This document shows positions 24,520 to 32,124 of a DNA stretch of 52,413 nucleotides, in pieces; position 1 is the first letter of the stretch, and every line of letters begins with the position of its first letter. Source of the DNA: Clostridia bacterium (GTDB lineage: Bacteria; Bacillota_A; Clostridia; Oscillospirales; Acutalibacteraceae); contig JAILQN010000103.1 in the NCBI GenBank assembly GCA_024699005.1, positions 1 through 52,413 on the forward strand, read 5' to 3'. A program made the position numbers and the translations under genes. The notes beneath the pieces were generated by a model. That model searched no databases. It saw nothing but the letters and a program-made list of their open reading frames with translations, and was not told the origin of the DNA.

Positions 24520-26769
24520 TCAGTCCTCTTTCTTCACCTTATACCCGCAGCCCTCTTTTATGCAATGAGTGCCGACGCCGCGCTCGCGCACCATACACGA
24601 GCCGCATACCGGGCAGGGCAGATCGATTGAAGAAATAAAATCACAGTTGGGATAATTCAGGCACCCGAAGAAGTTCCTGCCGCGCTTGCTGTGCCGCTTT
24701 GCGACTTTTCCGCCGCACTTGGGGCAGACTGCCGTTATCTCCTCGTTGACGGGCACAAGTCCCCTGCATCTCGGATAATCGGAGCAGCCGTAAAACTTGG
24801 AACCGAAACGGCTTGTTCGCAGGATCATGGGTTTTCCGCATTTCGGGCAGAGCACGTCCGGATCCGGTTCAGGTTTTTCCCGAATCTCTTCACGCGGCTC
24901 GGCAACAGACCCGTCGGGATTCATATTGGCTTTAAAATCACAGCCTTCGCCCCTTCTGGTCCAGTTTTCGCAAGCGTAGAACGCGCCGTATTTGCTTCGC
25001 TTTAAAAGCAGATGTCCGCCGCATTTAGGACAGATGATATCGGTACGGCTGTCCTCTTTCTGTCTGGCGTTTGCAGCTTTCAGCGTGGACTCGAAATCCT
25101 GCCAGAAGGTCGAGAGCATATCTGTATAGCCCAGATCCCCTTCCTCGACCCGGTCAAGCTCCGATTCCATATCGGCGGTAAATTTAGCGTCTACGATATT
25201 CGGGAAATTGCTGACCAGCGACCCGACGACCTCCCGCCCGGTGGATGTGGGTATGAGCTGCTTCTTCTCTCTTGTTATATATTTGCGCTTAAGAAGCGTG
25301 GTCAGTATCGACTGGTATGTGCTGGGTCTGCCGATGCCCGTTTCCTCCATCTTTTTGATGAGGGACGCCTCGGTATATCTTGCCGGCGGCTGGGTGAAAT
25401 GCTGCTCAGGAAGCAGTTCTTTCAGAGTGAGGATCTCGCCCTCTTTCACCTCCGGCAGTTCGTTCACCTTCTCGTCCTCTGTGTCCGAACCGAGCCCCAT
25501 AACGGCAAAACCGTCAAATTTAACGGTATATCCGGACGCCGTGAATATACAGTAATCGTCCGCACCGGGGCGCCTTGCCTCTATTTTGACGTTCCTGGTA
25601 TTCTGCACGCAGTCCGCCATAAGACTCTGCATGAACCTCTTCCAGATAAGGTTATAAAGTTTGTACTGTTCGGGAGTAAGCGAAGCTTTCGCCTGTTCGG
25701 GAGCGAGCTCCGGAATAGTCGGTCTTATGGCTTCGTGACCGTCCTGTATCCTGCCGCGGGATTTGAAATAATTCGGCTTGGCAGGGAGGTATCTGTCGCC
25801 GTAGGTTTTGCGGATGTATTCCTCCCCCGCCTTACGGGATTCGTCGGAAATACGTACGGAGTCAGTACGCATATAGGTGATAAGACCTGTCACGCCGTAA
25901 CCTTCAACAGTCACGCCTTCAAACAGCTGCTGCGCAACCTTCATTGTATTCTGCCCGGTAAAACCCAGCCTGCGGGACGCGTCCTGCTGCATGGTGGATG
26001 TGGTATATGGCGGAAGCGCGCCTTTTTTACGGGTACCGTTTCTGACTTCTTTTACGGTATAAACGGCATTGTCCAGCTTGCGCATATAGGCGTCGGACTG
26101 ATCCTTTGAAGTGATCTTCACCTTGCCGTTCTCATCGGACGCAAGCTCAGCCCGCAGCTGACGCTTGTTCAGGCGGGACAGAAGTTTTGCGGTAACAGAC
26201 CAGTACTCGTCCGGCACAAACTTTTCGATCTCTTCTTCCCTTTCCACGATAAAACGAAGAGCCACGGACTGCACTCTGCCGGCTGATTCGCCGCCGGTGA
26301 CGGATTTCCTCAGGAACGGGCTGAGCTTATAGCCCACGAGTCTGTCCAGAATACGTCTTGCCGCCTGAGCATCAACCATGTTCATATCTATATGAGCCGG
26401 ATGTGACATGCCGAAATCGACGCCGTTTTTATTGATCTCGTTGAATTTGACACGCTTGACGACAGCCGGGTCCAGACCCAGGCAGCAGGCGGCGTGCCAG
26501 GAGATAGCCTCGCCCTCACGGTCGGGGTCGGTCGCAAGGAAGACTTCATCGCTTTTTCTTACGTATTCTTTCAGATCCTTGATCGTTTTTTGCTGTTCCG
26601 GCGTGGATTCGTAAGTCACGGCAAAGTTGTGCTGCACGTCCACAGCGAGCCTTTTTGAAGGCAGGTCGCGTATATGACCGACAGTTGCCTTGACCCGATA
26701 ACCGTTTCCGAGTATTTTTTCTATAGTACGCGCTTTGGTAGGCGACTCCACAATAATTAGTTTAGGCAT
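24520..26769 (-). CDS. topA: DNA topoisomerase I
   Basis: Relaxes negative supercoils. The 749-residue protein has the Toprim domain (IVESPTKARTIEKILG; DPDREGEAISWH), the active-site Tyr in GLITYMRTDSVRIS (about residue 300), and four C-terminal zinc-ribbon modules from about residue 575. The first of these, CPKCGGHLLLKRS...YACENW, has an imperfect last Cys arrangement; two more are of the type CPKCGK...GCSDYPRC, and the last is CPVCG...CIKEGC. AGGAG lies 7 bases before the ATG. It follows dprA by 4 bases. Confidence 0.97.
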   Translation of the reverse strand: MPKLIIVESPTKARTIEKILGNGYRVKATVGHIRDLPSKRLAVDVQHNFAVTYESTPEQQKTIKDLKEYVRKSDEVFLATDPDREGEAISWHAACCLGLDPAVVKRVKFNEINKNGVDFGMSHPAHIDMNMVDAQAARRILDRLVGYKLSPFLRKSVTGGESAGRVQSVALRFIVEREEEIEKFVPDEYWSVTAKLLSRLNKRQLRAELASDENGKVKITSKDQSDAYMRKLDNAVYTVKEVRNGTRKKGALPPYTTSTMQQDASRRLGFTGQNTMKVAQQLFEGVTVEGYGVTGLITYMRTDSVRISDESRKAGEEYIRKTYGDRYLPAKPNYFKSRGRIQDGHEAIRPTIPELAPEQAKASLTPEQYKLYNLIWKRFMQSLMADCVQNTRNVKIEARRPGADDYCIFTASGYTVKFDGFAVMGLGSDTEDEKVNELPEVKEGEILTLKELLPEQHFTQPPARYTEASLIKKMEETGIGRPSTYQSILTTLLKRKYITREKKQLIPTSTGREVVGSLVSNFPNIVDAKFTADMESELDRVEEGDLGYTDMLSTFWQDFESTLKAANARQKEDSRTDIICPKCGGHLLLKRSKYGAFYACENWTRRGEGCDFKANMNPDGSVAEPREEIREKPEPDPDVLCPKCGKPMILRTSRFGSKFYGCSDYPRCRGLVPVNEEITAVCPKCGGKVAKRHSKRGRNFFGCLNYPNCDFISSIDLPCPVCGSCMVRERGVGTHCIKEGCGYKVKKED

Positions 26770-26773
26770 ATTA

Positions 26774-28057
26774 TCACTCCTGTTGAGGTATGATTACATA
26801 GTTTTTGCCGTCATGCGTCGTGACGGCGCCGAAAAGCTCCAGCTCTGTAAGCGCTGCAAGCGCAGTACCGATATCGATGCCGGATTTCACGGAAAGCTCG
26901 TCCGCTTCCATCGGATCAAAGCTCATAAGCTCCCACAACGCGAACGCTTCGGGGCTGACGCCTTCCGGAGCAGCGGGTTTAACGGCCGGAGAGGACTGCG
27001 ATACGGTTGCGTCTGAAGGTTCATTTCTGACCGCGCCTCTCTGTTTTTCTCCGTAAGGCTCGGTTTTGCTCTGAGTCCGCTTTTTATTCAGATTCTGCGC
27101 GGCGTTCCGGGCCTCATCACCGGCAAGCTTTGCCGCCTTCTGGCGGCTCTGTTTGTCCCTCTCCCGAAGATACCGGGACAAACGAGGATAGTCGTCAGCG
27201 TAAAATGCTATTATATCCCTTCCGGAAAAAACCGGGATCGCGCCGTCTCTTATCAGCTCGTTGGTACCCGCATACTCCGCATCTGTAACGTCGCCCGGCA
27301 CAGAGAACACGTCCCTGCCCTGATCCAGAGCCGCGTGAGCTGTTATGAGCGAACCGCTTCTGACGCCTGCCTCCGCAACGACTGTGCCGAGACTGATTCC
27401 CGAAATCAGTCGGTTTCGCATCGGGAAAGAAGCCTTTAAAGCCGGCGCAAACGGCAGATATTCGCTCACCAGAGCTCCGTTTGACGCGATCACCGAGCGA
27501 AGTTCCGCATTCGATTTAAGGTACGGATTCCCGAGACCGCATCCCAGGAAAGCGATCGTCCTGCCTCCGGCACTTAGCGCAGCCCTGTGTGCTATGCTGT
27601 CAACGCCTATCGCCCCGCCGGAAACAACGGTAAAACCCGCCTCCGCAAGGGAGAAAGCAAGCGAGGAAGCGACTTTTGCTCCGTAAGCCGAGACGTTTCT
27701 GGTGCCGACAAAGCTTATCATAAGCTCATCTTTAAGACACGCGACGTCGCCGCACACATACAGAACCAACGGATAGCCGGATATATTCCGGAGACTGTCG
27801 GGGTATCCGCCGCTGTCGGGAGTAACGATACTCCAGCCGTTTTTGCGGCAGATATCGATCACCCGCTCAGCGTTTCCGATATCATACCCCGAAAGAGCGT
27901 CCGCTGCAGCGACGTTCAGCACGCCGGAAAGCAGCCTGTCGGAACGGGACGCCCCGTATAAGTCCTCAGGACTGCCGAAGTAATCAAGTATGGCATCACA
28001 GCGTCTGCCGGCTCCCAGAGCTCCCTGCAGCCATATCCAGTATTCCGGGGCGCTCAT
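26774..28057 (-). CDS. dprA: DNA-processing protein DprA
   Basis: DprA binds incoming single-stranded DNA and loads RecA in natural transformation. The 427-residue protein has the Rossmann-like core: SFVGTRNVSAYGAKVASSLA, VSGGAIGVDSIAHRAAL, FLGCGLG, and VVAEAGVRSGSLITA. A Lys/Arg/Gln linker (about 300-355) leads to a C-terminal winged-helix domain. The start at 28057 overlaps the methyltransferase stop by 4 bases (ATGA); an ATG 31 codons earlier lies within that gene. Presence of dprA alone does not show competence. Confidence 0.95.
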   Translation of the reverse strand: MSAPEYWIWLQGALGAGRRCDAILDYFGSPEDLYGASRSDRLLSGVLNVAAADALSGYDIGNAERVIDICRKNGWSIVTPDSGGYPDSLRNISGYPLVLYVCGDVACLKDELMISFVGTRNVSAYGAKVASSLAFSLAEAGFTVVSGGAIGVDSIAHRAALSAGGRTIAFLGCGLGNPYLKSNAELRSVIASNGALVSEYLPFAPALKASFPMRNRLISGISLGTVVAEAGVRSGSLITAHAALDQGRDVFSVPGDVTDAEYAGTNELIRDGAIPVFSGRDIIAFYADDYPRLSRYLRERDKQSRQKAAKLAGDEARNAAQNLNKKRTQSKTEPYGEKQRGAVRNEPSDATVSQSSPAVKPAAPEGVSPEAFALWELMSFDPMEADELSVKSGIDIGTALAALTELELFGAVTTHDGKNYVIIPQQE

Positions 28058-28833
28058 CTTGTCATCTCCCACATGATCACGGCGGCTGCCTCCGCGGCGT
28101 TCAGCGACTCGGCCCTGCCTCTCATCGGTATGGTCAGTCTGTACCGGCATGCGCTTATTATCTCCTCGGACAGCCCTGCTCCCTCGTTGCCCACTACCGC
28201 GATCATACCGCCGGAAACCATATCCGTAACGGGAACGGCGTCGCCTCCAGGCACGGCGGCATATGTGCTCATACCTTTACGGGACGCATCTTCAAGCAGC
28301 GAGGCAAGGTCGTCTGTCTTTATTATTTCAAGCCGCAAAAGAGCGCCCATAGCCGCTCTCTGCGCCTTGGGATTGTAAATATCCGCACCGCCGCATACGA
28401 TCATACCGGTTATCCCGAACGCCTCGGCTGTGCGCGCCGCCGCGCCCAGATTCCCCGGATTCTGCAGGTTTTCAAAGGCTATATATCTTCCGGAAGCGTC
28501 TATTGAGACCTTCGATGCACAATCCTTTGCCGCACATACGCAGAACACGCCCTGAGGGGATCTGACGTCCGCAAGCTTCAGAGCTATATCATCCGTGATA
28601 AGGCAGCATTCCCCCGCCGAACGGCTTATAATGTCAATCGCTTCAGGGTAACGCGACCTTGCCGCCTCGGTAAAGAAAGCGGTTTTTATAATTTCGCCGC
28701 TCATGGCGGCGTCGGCGCACAGGCGCGCGCCTTCCAGAAAAAACTCCGATCTTTCATCCCGCTCGCGCTTGGATTCGCGCAGACGCACGGCGGCTTTGAT
28801 TTTAGGGTTCCCGGTTGCGGAAATAATGATCAT
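28054..28833 (-). CDS. TrmH/SpoU-family RNA 2'-O-methyltransferase
   Basis: A 259-residue SAM-dependent 2'-O-methyltransferase of rRNA or tRNA with the knotted SPOUT fold. The N-terminal substrate-binding part begins SATGNPKIKAAVRLRESK. SPOUT motifs are FENLQNPGNLGAAARTAEAF (motif 1), VVGNEGAGLSEE (motif 2) and IPMRGRAESLNAAEAAAV (motif 3). The specific target nucleotide cannot be told. The ATG comes only 4 bases after the T tract of the rplT terminator and has no Shine-Dalgarno, which is odd for the first gene after a terminator. Confidence 0.92.
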   Translation of the reverse strand: MIIISATGNPKIKAAVRLRESKRERDERSEFFLEGARLCADAAMSGEIIKTAFFTEAARSRYPEAIDIISRSAGECCLITDDIALKLADVRSPQGVFCVCAAKDCASKVSIDASGRYIAFENLQNPGNLGAAARTAEAFGITGMIVCGGADIYNPKAQRAAMGALLRLEIIKTDDLASLLEDASRKGMSTYAAVPGGDAVPVTDMVSGGMIAVVGNEGAGLSEEIISACRYRLTIPMRGRAESLNAAEAAAVIMWEMTR

Positions 28834-28836
28834 CTT

Positions 28837-28871
28837 AAAAAATCAATGAGAACGCGCGAGGCATTCTCATT
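28837..28871 (-). terminator. Terminator after rplT, abutting the methyltransferase gene
   Basis: On the minus strand a stem of 10 pairs with one mismatch (28845-28855 with 28861-28871, loop of 5) is followed by GATTTTTT (28837-28844). It ends the infC-rpmI-rplT unit. Its T tract lies 4 bases from the next start codon, so it may act as an attenuator for the downstream operon. Confidence 0.85.
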
Positions 28872-28892
28872 AAGATTTATGAACGTTTCGTC

Positions 28893-29249
28893 TCAGTTAA
28901 GAGCTTCTTTCGCTTTGTTTACAAGAGCGGTGAAGCCCTCGGGATCGGCTATCGCTATCTCGGACAGAACCTTCCTGTTAAGGTTTATGCCGGCTTTTTT
29001 GAGCCCGTTCATAAAGGTGGAATAGTTCATATCGTTAGCCTTGCAGCCGGCGGAGATCCTGACGATCCAGAGCCTGCGGAAGTCTCTCTTCTTTTGCTTG
29101 CGTCCGATGTATGCGTAGTTGCCGGATTTCATGACCGCCTGTTTAGCGGTCTTGAACAGCTTATGTTTGGAGCCGTAGTAACCCTTGGCTGCCTTGAGAA
29201 CTTTATTTCTTCTTTTGCGCGTCATAACGGCGCCTTTGATTCGTGCCAT
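28893..29249 (-). CDS. rplT: 50S ribosomal protein L20
   Basis: A 118-residue primary-binding protein of 23S rRNA. It starts [19 protein letters not shown] and ends in the usual [13 protein letters not shown]20 commonly represses its own operon by binding the infC leader. GGAGGG lies 7 bases before the ATG. Confidence 0.98.
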   Translation of the reverse strand: MARIKGAVMTRKRRNKVLKAAKGYYGSKHKLFKTAKQAVMKSGNYAYIGRKQKKRDFRRLWIVRISAGCKANDMNYSTFMNGLKKAGINLNRKVLSEIAIADPEGFTALVNKAKEALN

Positions 29250-29267
29250 CTGTTTACCCTCCCGATA

Positions 29268-29465
29268 TTATTTGTAAGGAATAAGTCTCTTGATCTGCTT
29301 AACGTTTGTCTTGTCCGCGACGACGACCTTGCGAAGATTCCTTTTACGCTTTGTGGTCTTCTTGTTAAGTATGTGGGACTTATAGGCATGAGCGCGCATC
29401 GGCTTGCCGTTCTTTGAAAGCTTGAAGCGCTTTTTCGCGCCGCTGTTTGATTTGATTTTCGGCAT
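29268..29465 (-). CDS. rpmI: 50S ribosomal protein L35
   Basis: A 65-residue basic protein of the large subunit, starting [17 protein letters not shown] and ending KRLIPYK. AGGAGG lies 6 bases upstream. It sits between infC and rplT in the invariant order. Confidence 0.98.
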   Translation of the reverse strand: MPKIKSNSGAKKRFKLSKNGKPMRAHAYKSHILNKKTTKRKRNLRKVVVADKTNVKQIKRLIPYK

Positions 29466-29500
29466 ATCGATAATCCTCCTGTTTTGTTACGTTACATATA

Positions 29501-30040
29501 TTATTTCCCCGGTTTGGGAGCAATAAACATAAGCATATTCCTGCCTTCCAATTTAGCCGGCTTTTCGATTACGCAGGGAACCTCGGCGTTGACCATGTCG
29601 TAGAAACGGTCCATAATCTCGTTGCCGCGCTCCGGATGAGCCATCTCGCGGCCGCGGAAGCGTATGGCAAGTTTGACCTTATTGCCCTGCTGCAGGAATT
29701 TTTTGCAGTGATTGGCCTTTGTCTCGATATCGTGAGTGTCGATATTGAGCGAGAACTGGATCTCTTTGATCTCGATCTGGTGCTGGCGTTTTTTCTGCTC
29801 CTTCTGCTGTTTCTGCTTATCGAAGCGGTATTTGCCGTAATCCATGATCTTGCACACAGGCGGCTTTGCCTGCGGAGCGATCTCAACAAGGTCAAGATTG
29901 CGCGCCTCCGCCTGTTCAAGCGCCTCCTGCGATGACATAATCCCAAGCTGCTCGCCGGTCTCGGTTATTACCCTGACCTCGCGTGCGTGTATCATTCCGT
30001 TTATGCGCGTCATATCTTTCGCGCTTTCCCGCTGAGCTAT
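29501..30040 (-). CDS. infC: Translation initiation factor IF-3 (AUA start likely)
   Basis: IF-3 binds the 30S subunit and checks the start codon. Conserved stretches are REVRVITETGEQLG, APQAKPPVCKIMDYGKYRF and IRFRGREMAHPERG. The start is set at the ATA codon 30038-30040 because AAGGGGTG (30048-30055) lies 7 bases upstream, the best ribosome site here. This gives an N-terminus of the family's usual length (about 180 residues). The next ATG (30013) has no proper ribosome site, and the in-frame ATG at 30109 lies upstream of the attenuator. Rare AUU/AUC/AUA starts are a known device by which IF-3 represses its own translation. The coding region itself is certain; the start is inferred. Confidence 0.93.
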   Translation of the reverse strand: MAQRESAKDMTRINGMIHAREVRVITETGEQLGIMSSQEALEQAEARNLDLVEIAPQAKPPVCKIMDYGKYRFDKQKQQKEQKKRQHQIEIKEIQFSLNIDTHDIETKANHCKKFLQQGNKVKLAIRFRGREMAHPERGNEIMDRFYDMVNAEVPCVIEKPAKLEGRNMLMFIAPKPGK

Positions 30041-30065
30041 ACCGGAACACCCCTTTTTCAGAATT

Positions 30066-30115
30066 AAAAAAATCGAACGCAAACATACTGCGCCCGAATA
30101 TACCCGCAAGCGGGT
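30066..30115 (-). promoter_or_regulatory. infC leader with attenuator hairpin
   Basis: On the minus strand a small hairpin ACCCGC-TT-GCGGGT (30102-30115) is followed by a stem CGGGCGCA / TGCGTTCG (30089-30096 with 30074-30081, two G-U pairs) and a T7 tract (30066-30072). It lies just before the infC ribosome site. Transcription attenuation by L20 at such a leader is established for Bacillus-type infC operons; that this one binds L20 is inferred. Confidence 0.7.
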
Positions 30116-30179
30116 GATATTTACCGACAGGAACGAAATCCGGAGGGTGAGCGCGCATGCACTGCTTGATTGTAAAAAA

Positions 30180-30253
30180 TGGCAGAGGAAAAGGGATTTG
30201 AACCCCTACTGGCAGAGTCAGAGTCTGTAGTGCTACCGTTACACCATTCCTCT
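30180..30253 (-). tRNA. tRNA-Gln (anticodon CUG)
   Basis: A 74-base cloverleaf on the minus strand: acceptor AGAGGAA / TTCCTCT, D loop with AACGGTAG, anticodon loop CTCTGAC (anticodon CTG, reads CAG), T loop TTCAAAT, and encoded CCA (30180-30182). The top pair of the anticodon stem is an A-C mismatch and the T stem has a G-U pair. A consensus promoter lies just upstream. A T6 run follows the CCA. Confidence 0.92.
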
Positions 30254-30267
30254 TCAAGAGCAAAACG

Positions 30268-30296
30268 ATTATAAACGCGTTTTTCCGGTTTGTCAA
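30268..30296 (-). promoter_or_regulatory. Promoter of tRNA-Gln and probably the infC operon
   Basis: On the minus strand TTGACA (30291-30296), a 17-base spacer and TATAAT (30268-30273), a perfect consensus. It lies 14 bases before the tRNA. No other clear promoter was seen between tRNA and infC, so read-through into the infC leader is likely. Confidence 0.88.
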
Positions 30297-30333
30297 GACT
30301 TATTTTAAAAAATTTTCACATATACATCAGAGC

Positions 30334-30362
30334 TTGCTTTTTTTGCCCGTTTAGGCTATAAT
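30334..30362 (+). promoter_or_regulatory. Promoter of the ABC exporter operon
   Basis: TTGCTT (30334-30339), 17-base spacer, TATAAT (30357-30362), 19 bases before the start codon; ATAAGG at 30367-30372 is the ribosome site. Confidence 0.75.
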
Positions 30363-30381
30363 CGGAATAAGGTATTATATC

Positions 30382-32124
30382 ATGAAACCATCAAAAAGCA
30401 AGCATCAATTATTATCTTACGCAAAGCCGTTTATCCTTGAGTCCGTCCTCGGTCCCCTTCTCAAGCTGTCGGAGGCGGCGCTCGATCTTATCGTGCCGCT
30501 TATAATCGCAGCCATGATAGACAATGGCGTCGGCGCGGGCGACAGGACTTATCTTATAAAACAGTCGCTTCTGCTCGTCGCGGCGGCAGCGGCGGGGCTT
30601 TTGCTGTCCGTGACGGCTCAGTTCTTCTGCGCGAAAGCGGCTGTCGGCTTTGCCGCGTCTCTGCGATCGGCCGTTTTCCGGCATATCCAGGGTTTTTCTT
30701 ACACGGGTCTGGATTCCGCCGGCATCCCCACGCTGATCACCCGCCTGACAAGCGATATGAACAAGCTCCAGAACGGCGTTAATCTGGGGCTTCGGTTGCT
30801 TTTGCGTTCGCCTTTTATAGTCGCCGGCTCTGTCGTCATGGCGTTTTATATCGACATACGGTCGGGATGGATCATAACAGTCGCCGTTGCGATCCTTGCC
30901 GCTGTTACCCTGGCGATCATCCTCGGCGCAGCGCCGGTTTATAAACGGGTACAGGACAAGCTTGACGGCGTCACGGAGACGACAAACGAGAATCTGGAGG
31001 GAGCGAGGGTCATAAGGGCGCTTACCCTGGAGGAGAACGAAAAACACACTTTCGATTCCCGTAACGCCGTTCTCAACAAGACACAGCGTTTCGCGGGACG
31101 CATATCCGCGCTGCTCAATCCGCTGACGATCGTAATCATCAATCTCGGCATAGTCGCGCTCATAAACAACGGCGTCATCAGTGTGGAAGCCGGGACGCTG
31201 ACGGCGGGCGAAGTAGTGGCTCTTTACAACTACATGGCGCAGATTCTCATAGAACTCGTCAAATTTGCAAACCTTGTGGTGCAGCTCTCCGGAGCTATAG
31301 CCTGCGGCAGCAGAATACGGGACGTGCTTGAGATGAGTTCGGAGTATCACAGCGAAACACCGGGCACGCAACATACAGAACGCATTTGGCAGGACGACTC
31401 CGAAACAATCGTCCGTTTCGACCACGCGTCGCTGAAATACAGCGGAGCCGGCGACAACGCCCTCTCCGATATAGACTTCAGCGTGAAACGCGGTCAGACC
31501 GTCGGGATAATAGGCGGTACAGGTTCCGGAAAAACGTCAATTGTCAATATGATCGCCGGATTCTATCCCGCTACAGAGGGCGGCGTTTTCGTTTCGGGAC
31601 GGAACGCAGTCGATTACGATCCCGGGGAGCTTTTGTCTCACATCGGGATAGTTCCGCAGAAAGCTGCGCTTTTCGGCGGCACAATAAGGAGCAACCTTTT
31701 GTGGAGCAATGAGAACGCCTCGGAAGACGAGATGTTCGCCGCATTGAAGATTGCTCAGGCGGACAACATCCCCGGAGATAACGGGCTTGACAAAAAGATA
31801 GAACAGGGCGGAAGGAATCTCTCGGGAGGTCAGCGGCAGAGACTCACGATAGCAAGAGCGTTGGTAAGAATGCCGGACATACTCATACTGGATGACAGCG
31901 CGTCCGCGCTCGACTACGCCACGGACGCGGCGCTCCGGCGCGCGATAGGCGACCTGCCCGGCGATATGACGGTCTTCATCGTATCGCAGAGAGCGGCGTC
32001 CGTTATGAACGCGGATCTGATCATCACCCTTGACGACGGGCAGATCGTCGGCATCGGAACGCACGACGAGCTGCTTGAGACCTGCGAAGTGTATAAAGAA
32101 ATCGTTTCAGTCCAGCAATCATGA
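30382..32124 (+). CDS. ABC exporter subunit A (degenerate-site half)
   Basis: A 580-residue exporter half: six membrane helices (about 1-320) then an ATPase domain. Walker A is GGTGSGKTS, signature LSGGQRQR, and Walker B ILILDDSASALD, where the catalytic Glu is Asp. Together with the next gene it should form a heterodimeric exporter of the BmrCD/TM287-288 kind, with one working and one degenerate ATP site. Its substrate (drug, lipid or peptide) cannot be told. It overlaps the next gene by 4 bases (ATGA). Confidence 0.93.
   Translation: MKPSKSKHQLLSYAKPFILESVLGPLLKLSEAALDLIVPLIIAAMIDNGVGAGDRTYLIKQSLLLVAAAAAGLLLSVTAQFFCAKAAVGFAASLRSAVFRHIQGFSYTGLDSAGIPTLITRLTSDMNKLQNGVNLGLRLLLRSPFIVAGSVVMAFYIDIRSGWIITVAVAILAAVTLAIILGAAPVYKRVQDKLDGVTETTNENLEGARVIRALTLEENEKHTFDSRNAVLNKTQRFAGRISALLNPLTIVIINLGIVALINNGVISVEAGTLTAGEVVALYNYMAQILIELVKFANLVVQLSGAIACGSRIRDVLEMSSEYHSETPGTQHTERIWQDDSETIVRFDHASLKYSGAGDNALSDIDFSVKRGQTVGIIGGTGSGKTSIVNMIAGFYPATEGGVFVSGRNAVDYDPGELLSHIGIVPQKAALFGGTIRSNLLWSNENASEDEMFAALKIAQADNIPGDNGLDKKIEQGGRNLSGGQRQRLTIARALVRMPDILILDDSASALDYATDAALRRAIGDLPGDMTVFIVSQRAASVMNADLIITLDDGQIVGIGTHDELLETCEVYKEIVSVQQS

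Noticed and set aside
25012..26109. A 365-residue plus-strand open frame opposite topA
   Set aside because: It lies wholly antisense to conserved topA sequence and shows no start signal or family motif.
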